DNA of 64,000 nucleotides from assembly GCA_905250125.1 (NCBI GenBank), contig CAJNOL010000107.1, forward strand, positions 49,915-113,914. Reading direction: 5' to 3'. The notes under the pieces are model-generated. The model did not search any database and was not told the origin of the DNA. It saw only the letters and a list, made by a program, of their open reading frames with translations. Both the position numbers and the translations under genes were made by a program. The DNA is from Rotaria sordida (Eukaryota > Rotifera > Eurotatoria > Philodinida > Philodinidae). This document shows, piece by piece, positions 1-18,248 of this stretch (position 1 is the stretch's first letter; each line of letters starts with the position of its first letter).

Positions 1-96
1 AACTGTACCGAAAAACGATAAAAATAGCAGACATGCACAAGTGTTATGGGAAATATGCTGTTTATTAAATCAAATGTAATCAAAAACATCACTTTT

Positions 97-137
<41 letters not shown>

Positions 138-1574
138 AAGCTCGATTTAATTAGCTTAATAAAAAGAATCTGACTTCAATTGTTTCCCCTTGCAACAGCT
201 GCATTACTTCATAATCTTTTTAATATCTAGAATTATCAAAATAGAGTATTTATCTGACATTAATGATCATCATGTAACCGTATCAACATCAGCTGTGATT
301 AGATAGTTTTGTTTAAAAGGATGATTTTCATGAAAACTAAATGTTTTGTTATAATAAAATATGATCAAATTAGATTTATTTAACAATATTAATGTATTTT
401 GTCCATCAGAAGTTTCTTTCAAAATGAATAAATCTATTAGTATTATTTTGTTTCGTATAGTCTTTTGAAAAAACAAAGTCTTGTTCATTTCGTTCATAAC
501 TATCAATGCTTCACAATTAATCATCAAGTTCAAAGATGCGAAGAATAATATAAAATATGATCAAAAGAAATACGACAAGTCGTAAACAGAATTGTTACCT
601 AAGTTCAGATTCAACCTATAAGCCCCCTGATGTCAGTCAATTATATATTTTGTTCTGTTTTGAAAAGATATTGTATTTTGCTTTTATTTTTCTCAAATAG
701 TCAAAAGAATCATGGTGTTGCTTGTGAAAAAAATGCAGATTGAGTAGAATCATTTTCAAAAAACAAGGATAAAAAAATATGATTGGCCTAGAGTAGAGGA
801 ATGATAGGTGGAGTCTGACCTTAGATTATTTCAGCTAAAATCAGCATATTCGTAATCATTACAAAATTTCTATAAATAGAATATTTTAAAAAGAACTCTC
901 GAGGCAACATTCAAATACATTTCGTTATTATCTTTATGCTCAACTAGAGTAAGCTATAATTCGAAGAGAATACTCAGAAACTTCATCTTTTATTTTATTC
1001 TTTTCACCAGTTTATTGCTATTAGAGATAACCTACACAATTAACTCAAATAAGAAGCAAACAAGGTTATATGGTCGTCTTCACTTGTTGATTCACACTTA
1101 AAGATATCTAAAAACATTAGCATCTTGTGCAAATAACACTTGACCATAATATATACAAACATTTTTATAACTTCAAGTTTTAGTCAATAATTTTACTATG
1201 CGTGCATAGAACAAATTGCAACACGAGATTATCTAACTAAGATTGTTATACATACACAGCTATATTGAAATGAATTTATATGAAACAAAATGATTCTATT
1301 ATTTGAGTTCTTTTCAAGTTTAATTCTATTGAATGAAATAGAGTTTTGCCATAGATGGCGATATTTGATAAAACAATGACAGCAAGTCAGTAAAAAATTC
1401 TTTTTTTTTCTTGAATTAAAAAATAGACATCGCTTATTTTCACAAAATTATAAATGAAAATATTTTCTCATTTTTATATCGAGTTATACCAAGAAATATC
1501 TTTCGTTTCCTAGCAACAATTATTATATCACTATAACTTATGACATCTGATTGACAGGTAATTCTATTCAATTA
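1..1574. other. Intergenic, no gene recognised
   Basis: AT-rich sequence with no reading frame that resembles a known protein. It contains a homopolymer A run of about 32 bases near 101-132. An 87-codon minus-strand frame at 270-533 has no recognisable domain and no supporting neighbour, so it is treated as chance. Confidence 0.5.
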
Positions 1575-1974
1575 ATGGCTCAAACACGTGTTTTAATGTA
1601 TGCTATTTCTCTACATATAAATAAAATAAATAATTATTTTATTTTTTCATAGAAAATATGGTCCATATAAAAGTTTTTCCGGTATTGAACATAAGACTGA
1701 TCGTATAAAGGGTCTTGAAAGTAAATTATTCTTTTTATTTAACTAAATTTATCATTGACTATTTCTTTTAGCTTTTTTAACCAATCTTGGCTATTCAGTT
1801 AATACTCAGTCTATTCCAATTCGTAATGTATGTGAAGTTCATGTTTATGATTTAAAAGTATTCGAATGTGATATTCGTAATCTTCAATTTGGTGGCGATG
1901 GTGAATTAGATGATTTATGTCACGAAGCTCTTCGAAAAATAACCGATGTTACATCACCGTCATCAACTGCATGA
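1575..1974 (+). CDS. UPF0728 family small protein (C10orf53-like)
   Basis: Three exons (1575-1597, 1653-1720, 1772-1974) join in frame to give 97 residues. Seen in the sequence: a KYGPYKSFSGIEHKT block near the start, a GLETFLTNLGYSV segment, and a C-terminal block with the signature DIRNLQFGGDGELDDLC. These match, in order, the conserved blocks of the UPF0728 family (vertebrate C10orf53), which has no established function. Both introns are about 50 bases with GT-AG ends. The start is the ATG beginning MAQTRVL, which gives the usual family length of roughly 90-100 residues. An AATAAA overlaps the stop region at 1977-1982. The gene converges on homogentisate dioxygenase, with only 73 bases between the two stop codons. 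Identification is from remembered family motifs; function is unknown. Confidence 0.85.
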
Positions 1975-2047
1975 TTAATAAATTTTTTATTTTTTTTGTA
2001 ATAATCAATTAAAGCTGTTTAAAAGAAAAAAGAGTTGTTTTTTTAGT

Positions 2048-3976
2048 TTATTTTGGTCCAGTAAAATGTTTTTTTAATGAAGACCAACATTTAAAATAAT
2101 CATGATCAATACCTGCAGATGTTGTCATACTCCATTTTGTTAATGCAAAACTTAAAGATGATTCAAACATGAATGCTAATGAATTTTCAGCTATACGCAT
2201 TGGTTTAAGTTCATCTGTCATAGCTTTTTCACAACAATCAGCATCTGGACCATGTGGTGTCATACAACTATGAAGTGTTGCACCACCAGCTTGAAAACCT
2301 TCTGCTTTTGCTTCATATCTTCCGGTTATAAGACCCATAAATTCACTCATACAATTACCTTTCATATCAAAGTATTAGAATTTTTTTTTTAAACTTCATG
2401 TGTACATACGATGATAATACGGTGGTCGAAATGTATGTTCTTGAACAGACCATCGAGGTGGAAATATAACAAAATCAGCGACAGCTGTACCAGGTTTTAA
2501 TGAAGGACATGTTAAAACAGTAAATATTGATGGATCCTATAAAAAAAAAACAAAAATACTCTTGAAATTCACAACAACAAAAAAATAAGAAAAACATACC
2601 ACATGATCAACTGATACAGAATTAACCACAACAAATTTTCGTAAATCATATTTATACGGTGCATAATTACCATGCCAAGCAACAACATCAAAACATGAAT
2701 GTTTCTTTAAAGAGAAAATTGTATTTAGAAATAATATTTAAAAATATTTACTCGTTTTGATTCAAATAAACTTCCTTGATATTTATGAACAACAGTAAAA
2801 TCACAGTCTCGATCTTCATACCAAGCTTTAAAAATGCCGAGAAAAAAATTTATCAAAAAAAAAACAACAAGAAGTTTTTGTTGTTATTACCAGTTGGTAT
2901 TTCAAAATCACGTGGATTTGCTAAACCATTCGCTCCTATAAAATAGAAAATATAAACCAAAAAAAAAACAATCTATCGATTCTAAATTTTACCAATTGGT
3001 CCTAAATTTGGTAAATGAAAATGATTATCAAATACTTCAAGGACATAACCACGTGATGGCTCATCAATAGCCACTGAAAATCGAATTCCTTGCTAAAAAT
3101 AAAATTGTTTTATTTCTAATCATCAAACTTATTAATCAAATACTTGAATGACACATATTTCTTGTGGTTTAACCAACATTCGACCAAGCTCTGTTGTTAT
3201 ACGTAATGATCCATGTTGTGGAACTATTCAAAAAAAAAAGAAGTAATCAAAACCACAAAAATAAAATGAATAGGTTACCAATAAGTAAATCTCCATCAGC
3301 ATTACAAAAAGCTCGATTATCCATTGAACTATTACAGCCATAAATTGAAATTGAAGCGCCATGACGAGAACATGGATCACCAGCACCACATACTGTTGCT
3401 AAACCCTATTCAAATAAGATTCTTTCCACTGTATTATGATTTTTGTTTTTCTATTTACATCAAGAAAATCTTTCTTTTCATCTTTAGTGGATGGGATAGG
3501 AAATGGTTTCCAACGCATTTGATTTGGATTAGGTTCTGACAGATCCCATCGGTTTGTCAGTAAACCAGATTTAATCGGACTAAAAGGTTCATGAAGTACA
3601 GCTGGTAAAATTCGATAAATCCAACTAAAAACAAAATATTTCTATTTGTTTAGTTAATAAATTGAATTATTTACGTTCGTTGATTTGTTTCTCTTGGTGC
3701 TGTAAATGCTGTACCAGATAATTGTTCAGCATAAAGACCATATGGACAATTTTGAGGTGTATTCTTTAAATAAAAAAGAACGATAGAAAATAAGGTTTTT
3801 TTTCGAATAATTTTACCTGATTTTTTGGTAATGCATTTGGACAACGTGGATCTTCGGACTCAAAATGATTACCGAAACCATTAAGATACTACAAGAAAAA
3901 TAATATATAAATGTTTTTTTTTTTTACAAGACTACAAATTTGTTGCTACTTTTAAGTCTTCCCAATCAGCGTGCAT
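2048..3976 (-). CDS. HGD: Homogentisate 1,2-dioxygenase
   Basis: This non-haem iron dioxygenase opens the ring of homogentisate to maleylacetoacetate in tyrosine and phenylalanine breakdown, in the cytosol. About ten short exons separated by roughly 50-base GT-AG introns can be read from ATG at 3974-3976. The N-terminus reads MHADWEDLK, then [17 protein letters not shown] and [15 protein letters not shown], the classic HGD opening. Further on come [45 protein letters not shown] and [15 protein letters not shown]. The iron-site region is intact: PPYYHR joined across an intron to NCMSEFMGL supplies the metal His and Glu, and [10 protein letters not shown] supplies the second His. The C-terminus continues [15 protein letters not shown] to the stop at 2048-2050. 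Length is about the usual 440 residues. No break was seen, so the enzyme is predicted active. Confidence 0.96.
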
Positions 3977-4827
3977 TTTTCAGTTATTATAAAACAAAAT
4001 GCGTCTGATAAAATGTGTTAATACTTATCTAATGTCAATAGAAGTGCACACACCTTCGTTTTAGCCGTGTGATTCTTTCATTTGTTCGTCTTTTGTTTTT
4101 CTTATCTTTTTCTATTGATTTCTTCTATTACGTCATTGTCTTCTTTTAACTTTTTCATGATAAGATAGGATTCGACTCTTTATTACTGCTTACTGAAATG
4201 TATACGAAACAGACAAATAGAAATAAGATTCAATTGCATGTCAAGAGCTAATTTTTTACTTTATTAATAATCAGTATTTATCTAGAGAAAATAAAACGAA
4301 AAAAAAATGCTGAAAGAAAATAAAGAGGTTTCTTACTAAAAAAGAAATCATCTGTTGGGCACTATTTATAATGAGCAAATATTGATCAAATACAACATAT
4401 ATGTATAAAAGAAACATGAAAGCCAAGCAAGCATTTGCTTGCTCTTTATAGAGAATTGATCAAGTGGACAGTTTGATTCTTTTTTTTTTTCTCTAGCAAG
4501 TGTTAGAGACACTAAATCATATAGAACGCGAGAGAAAAGGTAAAGTATTTGTTATTGTACTTTGCATCTGTAAGTATGATTTATGAAAGATATTATAAAT
4601 AGAACGAACCGCAGACGTAAAGACCACAATTTAGTAAAGGAACTCGGTATCGTAATTTTATTCGGAGGTAACCAATTCAAACGGTAGGCAAAAGCAAATA
4701 GTAATAGTTATTATAGAAGTACCAGCAGGATATAAGTATAAATTTTATTTTTCACTATTGTACAAAATATTCATTTTATCAAAAGCTTCATTTTATTTTT
4801 TCTTATTAGAGAAATAAGTATCAAAAT
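3977..4827. promoter_or_regulatory. Divergent intergenic region between HGD and EF-hand gene
   Basis: This 850-base spacer separates two genes pointing away from each other, so it must hold both promoters and 5' leaders. No specific promoter element can be named with confidence. A TTATTAG acceptor-like sequence near 4804-4810, just before the EF-hand ATG, suggests a 5' UTR intron. Confidence 0.35.
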
Positions 4828-5337
4828 ATGGATCTTGAATATACAGTAACAGAAAATATTCATCGTAATAATAATGGTCAAGTTGTTCAAATAGATTATC
4901 AATTTGAAGAAACAACTATAGTTGAAACATCATCAAGTTCATCATCAAGTATAACACGACAAAATAAAGAAAAACGAAATCGTACATATAATGCAACAAT
5001 AACACGTACACAATATCAAAATCTTGTACGACATCTTTCAAATTCATTACCATTTGATGCATTCGTTGATGTTTTACGTCCATTTATAATGGGTTTTTAT
5101 TCAAGTGATGAACTTCAACGTGCATTTTATATATTAGATCGTGATCATTCTGGTTCCATACATATTAATGAATTAAGTTCATTTTTACCTATATTAAATG
5201 ATACAATAGATAGTGAAGCTTTAAAAAATTATGTACGAAAAGTAGATCAAAATTTTGATGGAAAAATGAATTATGATGAATTTCGTGCACTTGTTTTACG
5301 TGGTATTGGCCGAGATATTATTTGTAATCATTTATAA
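4828..5337 (+). CDS. Two-EF-hand calcium-binding protein
   Basis: A single-exon frame of 169 residues. The first 85 or so residues are low complexity (a run of serines near residues 36-42, Asn-rich, charged) with no domain. The second half has a calmodulin/troponin-C-like pair: loop 1 DRDHSGSIHINE (about residues 108-119) and loop 2 DQNFDGKMNYDE (about residues 145-156). Both have Asp at position 1, Asp or Asn at 3, Gly at 6, and Glu at 12, so both should bind calcium. The segment before loop 1 (FIMGFYSSDELQRAFYILD) resembles a calmodulin helix. The role is inferred to be a calcium sensor; partner and process cannot be read. It is shorter than calmodulin in EF-hands (two, not four). No signal peptide or membrane span is seen. 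Confidence 0.8.
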   Translation: MDLEYTVTENIHRNNNGQVVQIDYQFEETTIVETSSSSSSSITRQNKEKRNRTYNATITRTQYQNLVRHLSNSLPFDAFVDVLRPFIMGFYSSDELQRAFYILDRDHSGSIHINELSSFLPILNDTIDSEALKNYVRKVDQNFDGKMNYDEFRALVLRGIGRDIICNHL

Positions 5338-5494
5338 GAACAAAACATTTTTCTTTTACTTTCTCTTCTTTTAGATATTTTAGTTTTCTTCTTGCTTTTT
5401 AATTTAACCAATTGATCTTTTGTGTTATCATGACACAAAATAACAAAATAAAAAAAAGACACAAAAAAAAACAACAAAAAAACAAATATCTCGA

Positions 5495-8400
5495 CTATTT
5501 AGTTTTGTCGAGTTTATAAATAAGGAGAACATTTTTAGCTGATTTAACTGTCCACCATCGTCCAAGTCGATGTTCTTGACCAATAGCAACAACTAAATAA
5601 TTACCATCAGATGAAAATTTAAGATCATTAACAAAACCAAGCTAAAGAATTTATAAATAATAAAATATGAAATATAAAAAAAGAAGAAAATCCTACTTGT
5701 ATTAATGTAAAAAGATGTGTTAAATGATTAAATTCTGGTGTTGATTTCCATAAATGAATATTTCCATTAAATGAACCTGATGCAAGTAAATCAGTATAAC
5801 GAAGTGAAGCTAATGATGTTATCCAAAACTCTTCGGGTAATGATGATGGTATTAAAGATGGATCAATTGATGTTATTTTATGAGCATGCGGTAAATTGAA
5901 TAGTGGACGACGTTTTGATACAGACCAAAGAGCAATGGATCTGAAAAATTTTATTTAAGTTTAATATCTTAAGTTCTTCTCAATCAATCTTCACGAGTTT
6001 TTCAGATTAGATTCCTCTAATAAGTCTTCATTATCATACGATCTTATATCAAACAGATCTCGAAATATTATACGAACAAAGTTCGAAAGATTTATTTTTA
6101 ATGCTATCTATTGATAAAAAAAAATCGTTGTTTAACCGATTTGTTTTCTTGTCATTTGACTTCCAGAGACTGGTGAATTTATAATCAACAGACAATGCTT
6201 TTCGCATATGAGATTGATTGAAGATTTCATTGTAATTTTTATTATACTCTTTCTAAATATCAGATATATAGTCATTCCTTGACTTTCTATCGCGTGAAGT
6301 TAAAAATAATCCATTTAAAAATGATCGGAGTGATGTTGAATAAAATCTAGTAATTGGGAAATAATCTTAAGAAAAAGATGAGAAATTTGTATTATTCTTT
6401 GTTTATAAAAACTGTAAAACAAAAGTTGAAAATTTGATTGTTACGTGAAATTACAAGATGTATAACACTTCATAGCTGACGATGAAACATTTTCAACTAA
6501 TCAATCACTTTTGAATTCGAACTCTGTTCATAAGGTAGACTTCAGTGAGCTGTGAAAAATCTCAAAAGGATAAGTTCCCTTAGGCCCTCTGTCCAGAATT
6601 ATAAGCATTTTATTAGAATTTTAGCCTCTGGTTTGATTTATACCAACAAATCGAATGATGGTATTTCGACCTGAGATTTTGTCCACAGACTGATCTATTT
6701 GTCAGTAGAATGCACTGAAAATTTCAGTTTAAAAGAATGTTTCCTTCTCAAGATATTAAAGTCTCAAAAACCAATTTTTAGCATCTTCCGTGGAATGAGT
6801 AATTTTTAGGACTTGAATGTCTCGAGAAGGAAACATTTTTTTGATCTGAAAACTTTGACTTTCAATCATATTTCGAGCAAGACAAACAAAATTCTTTCTA
6901 TATATAAGCTCAAGTATTTTTAACGCGTTTAGCAAAACTCTTGTATTTCAGAAGTTTTTCGACAGATAACCAAAAATGTTCTAATTAGGTATTTTTCATG
7001 AGTTTTGAATCATTCTCGTATATCATAGCCATACTTATAGTGGTGATTAGAAAAATTTATTCTTTTTCTCCTATCATATAGTATTATCAAACACACTATT
7101 CATCAACTTTCATAGAATCATTTTTTTTCGTTGTTTTTTTTTCTCAAAACGGTACAACAAAATTTAGAATAATTAGAAATGTTTTCTTGTGAAGAGAAAA
7201 TTTTTTCGACGGTCAAATGACAAGCACAATTTTACAACCATATAATGATTGTTGAATTAAGAGCGAAGGAAACAAAAAGTAAGGAATTCATTTTCTCCAT
7301 TCTTTTGATTACATCTACTTAAACAACAAACAATTCTTGGATTTTATATGATAATATTTATATTACTATCTATATATTCATTTTCGGAATTTATTGTCTT
7401 CCGAATTTTTCATAATTTGATTAGTCACAATTCATACAGATTGATATTAACAATTTGCTCTTTCTAATGATGAAAAGCTTCAGATCTTTGTTTCATTTTT
7501 ATCAAAAAAATCTTTGAAAAAAATGCTTAAACGCCTTCTAATTAAAATAATCAGTAAATATTCTTTCGATGGAAGTCATCGAGCAGTCTCCGATTCGATT
7601 CCATTCGATGATTTCTCACTTGAACTCGTTCTCAGTTCGGTCCGTTGCGGCTGATTCTTACTTCGTTCCCTTTCCAGTTCGGTCATGACTCATCACATTA
7701 AAAGGAGATGATAAGCCTTCATTTATCTTCATGATTAATCATTGGTCAAGCAGAACTCATATAATAATCCGGCTTAAACCAAATGATGTATCAGCGATCA
7801 TTGTTAACTGTTAAAAGGCAAATGCTCTTTCCAAGGAACATTACAATAATTGCTATTGTAGACGTAATAAAACTTTATATGCAAAAACCAAATCCTTCTT
7901 AGGTAACTATCAGACAGTATAGCAGAGTTTTCAAAACTCATTTTTTACTCTAAAACTTTGCTTACTCATAATTTTTTTTTGAGTAATGTCGCTTAACACA
8001 ACATCAAGCTATTTGATGAAACTGTTCGGTAAAGTTTTAAACGATCTACTAGCTCACTGCAACATTATTAAGAAAATGTCCTTTGGAAAAAAAGATTTGG
8101 TCATAATGGCATGAAATATTCTATCAACCCATGAATAATGGAAGAACTATTTGAAGATTATGCGAGCGAATTCTTGGCTACTTTGAGTAAAAAAAAATAA
8201 CTTAATTCTTTTAGAATTATATGTATGTAATATGTGTGCGTTGTAAATATTGATCATTTTTTGTATTTTTTCTTGTTCTTCATTATACAAGTTATTACCT
8301 TCTATAAGAAATATAATTACGAATCATTGTAATTGATAATATTAGAACCGAACTGAGAAATCGAGTAGGACTAAATTGGAGTGGTAAATCAAAGTCATAT

Positions 8401-11400
8401 CTGTTATCTATATTTCATTTTGTTTATGAATTTGAATATTCTTCTAACTCATTAAATCAATAACTTTAATCAAACAGTTTTAGTCTTTTAAAATTACAGC
8501 TCTATGAAATCCTTCATTTTTGAATAACTTACCCATCATCTGCTCCAGAAACTATATGTTCATCATTAATCAATGCTACGCAATCGATTGAACCCCTTAA
8601 AAATCAAACAATATTAATATAAACTCATTAAGAAAATGAACCAATTTATTATATACTTATGTCCAGTAAACACAAGATGTGATTCTTCAACAATTTTCCA
8701 TAATCTCATTGAACCATCACGACCACCAGCTGTTATACAACGTTCACGCATTAATGCATCGATTGCTTGAATTGGTTCTTGATGACCAAATCTATTATTA
8801 GATCACATATATATGTATACATATATACATCTAAAAATTTTTCGTTCATTTTAAACTTACAATGTTTCAACATAACTCATTTCATCTAAATTCCAAATTT
8901 TAACGGATCGATCTTGAGAAACACTAAATAATTCATGAGAATTTCGACGAAAAGTAAGACCCTAAAAATAATACACAATCATATTCTCTCATTATCTTCT
9001 TTCATAAAAAATAACAATATACAGTAATCGGTCCTTGATGTCCGCGAAGAGTTTTTAAATGTTGACATGTTTGTGGATTCCATACTTGAATTAAATTTGC
9101 TTTATCTCCAGAAACCTAAAATCAAAAACCAATATGATATTTTCATATAATCTATTTAAAAAAAAACGAAAAATTAATTTACCAAAAACTGTCCATTGGT
9201 TGAAATAGTTATAGCAAGAATATGATCAAAATGTCCAACAATTGGTGTTCGTTCATTTGTATTATCAGTTTTAGCTACTCGACGTATTAAATGAAGTTTT
9301 TTTCCAGTTAATAAGCACCCTACGGAAAATATTTTTATTTTTAAGTTTTATTTTATTTTTTTGAGTTTTTCTTTAAACTTACATTTAATAATACTGCAAT
9401 CTTTGGATCCAGTGAATGCATATTTATTATCATTAGAAATACAAACACAAGTAACACTTTGTTGATGACCACGACAAGTATGAAGAAGAACTGGTTCGAT
9501 ATACTAAAATCAAGAAAAAATTATAAGAATAAATTTTTTTCAAAATTTTTATCTTACACTTGAAGCTACTTGACGATGAAGTTTTCCAGCTTGTTCAAGC
9601 TAAATATAAATGATTAGAAAGATTTATTAAATAATAATATATCAACATACGACATCATCACGTAGACGTTCAGAAACAATATCACGATCAATTTCTCGTT
9701 CTTGTTCTAAAACAAAAAAAAAAAAGAATAATAATCTTATCTATAGCATTTTAGTCTGAAACTCAGATTGAAATGTTGATGATTTTTTACTTTTTTTCTA
9801 TTTTTTGTATGCAATACAACGTATCTATTATGTATAGTGACTATGGTTAGATGCGTTGATCAACGGCAGAAATTTTTCGATGAATTTTGTAAAAAAAAGT
9901 TTTCTTAATTTCGAGAAATTAGGAAATGAAAGAGAAAACAATGGTAGAGAACTTATTGATAAGAAATTCGACAGTAACATCTTCAAAACTTGATTTGGGA
10001 CATCGGAAAATTTTAAAAACCAAATATCTATTTTTGTGTCGTAGTCGCGGTGACTTAGTCGATCGGCTTACACTTCTAGTCATATAGAGGCCATGACTCA
10101 CTAGAATTAACTCTATTTTAAAAGGTGACAGCTATTAATAATGACTTATTTTATGCGTGAATGTCACTTGTCTTGTCTTGATTTTTTTTATACCGTTGTG
10201 ACGTATTTCGTATATTTTTCTTGTTTGAATATTTTACTTGTATGTAGTATAGCGATTTAATTAATTGCTATTATTTGCGTAGTTATACAGTGGTGGACAG
10301 AAGTCTTTCACTCCTCGTATCTTGACAATGATACATGCTATAGATCGGAAAATTTATGTGCACATACTTCATTAAGAATGTAGGCCTGAGACACGAGCTT
10401 ACCTAGATTGTATAAATGAAACGAGAAGTATGATGGGTCGCACCTACTTATCCTTTTAATTTCATAATTTTGAAAAAGACTAACTTTGTAGGTCGGCCCA
10501 TTCTTCATTATTTAGTGTTTTGTTCCGATTATCTACCGTATTAATTTCACTGAAGTTCATCGACTCTTTCTGGAACTGTAGTCATTTTTCGATAACCATT
10601 CAGATGTGGAAAAACTATCTGCTTGCCTTTGAAGACCATAACTCAGTAATAATTCAAAGAGTCAAGCTGAAACTTGTACATAAGCTTTGTCGGTAGTTAA
10701 AGCTTCATAAAAGAACCTGCTACTAAATGAAAATACCACACAACTGATCATTGTGTCGTAGAGAGGGCTTAGAGACAGCAATCTTCGATGAAATTACCTA
10801 ATCTTTTGACTAACAAAAGAGTATAGACTGGGCTCTACTTGCATACTAAAATATCAAGAATTAGTCATGTACTGGATAACAGGTAATGAAAAACTTAATT
10901 GATAATCTTTTTCATACTAAAAGCTTAATGCAAAGATAGGCGCCTTTCATCATAAATATCGTTGTATTTAAGTCATTGGAGTGACCTCGTTCTTCTAAAC
11001 TAAATTCTTAGTGCAATATGTATACACAAATTTTTAAATCTTCAACATGTATAGTAGTCGAGACACAGAAGGTAGGAAACTTTTATTCATTACTGTAAAA
11101 GAAATGGATATTGATTTACAAACTGAATGTTCCCTAGCAATGATGTTGAGCATGATGACTATCAGTTGAGATGATGAGAAACAGAAATATACTTTCTTAT
11201 AAGTGCGCTAGGACAGTTGATTAATGATGATCTTTTACCAAAAGAATCTATACACTATATTAAGAATGTCAAGAATTACGGAGAAGTCAATAACATTGAA
11301 TAACTGTCATTAAACACAAATACCTGGAACAGCACTTCTCGACTTGATAATTATAGAGCTTGATAGATTTTCAATATGTTATACACACATATTTTCTTTC

Positions 11401-12059
11401 AACCTTTTGATAAATCCAATTCCATAATCTGTTAGTCATATTATACCATTATATAGTCTATGATGTCCTCTAACAAATATTCAAATAGTGTTGATCGAAT
11501 AATAAAAATTCGTTTCAGGAGAACTAATTAAACAAACTATTCCTCAATTAGAATCTAAGACAACAAGGACTATAGTTTAAAATAAAAAATCATCTCAAAA
11601 GTGTGTTAAAGAAACATAAGTTTTTTATCTATTGAATTCAATAAGATTCTAACCTTGTTTTGCTATCTGTTCAATATATTCTTTAGCTCTTTTAAGTCGT
11701 TGTTCATGCAAATTATTTTCATCATCATCATCATGTTCTTCATTTAATAATAAATTATCTAATCGAACATTGCCATTCATTGTTTGTTGATTTTGTTCAT
11801 CATCTTCTTCAATATCAGTATCACTTAATATTTCTTCATTTTCATCAATTAATTCTTTTTGTTTTTTTTTGATTTTTTTATTAGTATGATCATTGATTAA
11901 TTCATTAGAAGTTTTTTGTTTTTTCTTTCCATTTTGTAATTTAAGTAATTTCTAATATATAAAATAAGAGAAATAAAAAATTTAGATAAGACAAAATAGT
12001 AATACCTTTCTTTTTTTATCTTTTGTTTCAGAATTATGTTTACGAATAAAAAACGGCAT
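5495..12059 (-). CDS. RRP9: U3 snoRNP WD40 protein RRP9 / U3-55K
   Basis: A nucleolar component of the box C/D U3 snoRNP needed for early 18S pre-rRNA processing. It starts at ATG 12057-12059 (MPFFIRKHNSE). The N-terminus is basic, then very acidic (ILSDTDIEEDDEQ), a typical RRP9 leader. WD-repeat exons follow: GHQQSVTCVCISNDNKYAFTG, KDCSIIK, GHFDHILAITIS, SGDKANLIQVW, CQHLKTLRGHQGPIT, QDRSVKIWN, SYVETL-FGHQEPIQAIDAL, ITAGGRDGSMRLWKI, GSIDCVALINDEHIVSGADDG and SIALWSVSKRRPLFNL. The C-terminus reads LGFVNDLKFSSDGNYLVVA, then GQEHRLGRWWTVK, a block characteristic of RRP9. The stop is at 5495-5497. Most introns are about 50-70 bases, but two are very large (about 5942-8530 and 9710-11650). MCM9 ends only 125 bases upstream on the same strand. 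Confidence 0.93.
6700..6875. repeat. Short imperfect inverted repeat in RRP9 large intron
   Basis: The segment at 6725-6763 (containing GAATGTTTCCTTCTC) is the near reverse complement of 6810-6850 (containing GAGAAGGAAACATT), separated by about 45 bases. Weaker pairing extends outward. It lies in the 2.6-kb intron of RRP9. No target-site duplication was identified, so the origin (decayed foldback element or chance) is open. Confidence 0.5.
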
Positions 12060-12184
12060 TTTAATCTAAAAAAAAGAAAAAGAACAAAATGTTTTCATCA
12101 ATATCTTATGCTTTTCTTTATTTTCATTTCGATTCAATAAAATAAAAGAAAAAAAATAGTAAATATATGTGTCTGTACAGTCAA

Positions 12185-17762
<5,578 letters not shown>

Positions 17763-18248
17763 TTCAATGGTATACGTTTTTTTTTATTCTTTTTCGAATA
17801 TTATGGATTCAATTTTATAGGGTAAAATCAAGACTAATCTGATTGGTTCATGTTAACTAATGAGAATGAATTTTTTTTATTGAAATTAAAAAAAAGAATC
17901 GATCCATAGAAAAATTTAAATTGTTTTATTTAAATAAAACAAAATATAGAATTAATATAAATTCATATTTAAGACAAATAATTAAAAGTATTTTTCTAAT
18001 AAAATTCAAAAGTTTCAATTTATTCATGAGTTTTATTTTCATTATTTATTCTCTCTGAAAAGAATTATTTATTCTATAGAAATGTGCTTATTGAAGCCAA
18101 GGTATACGAGTTGACCTTAGTTTTTTTGTATACTTTTTTTTGGTTATCGCAAGCAAACAAGCTGATTAAAAGTTTTGATAAGATAGATGTTCAACTATAT
18201 AAAATACCTAGACAAACTTAAAAAAAGGTGTATCTCTCGTGTTTTAGT
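17763..18248. promoter_or_regulatory. Divergent promoter region between MCM9 and rhamnosidase
   Basis: A 486-base AT-rich spacer between two genes transcribed away from each other. It must contain both promoters and 5' leaders. No defined element can be assigned from sequence alone. Confidence 0.35.

Noticed and set aside
18228..18248. Start of the rhamnosidase at a GTG codon
   Set aside because: A nuclear animal gene should start at ATG. The in-frame ATG at 18249 leaves a typical signal peptide.
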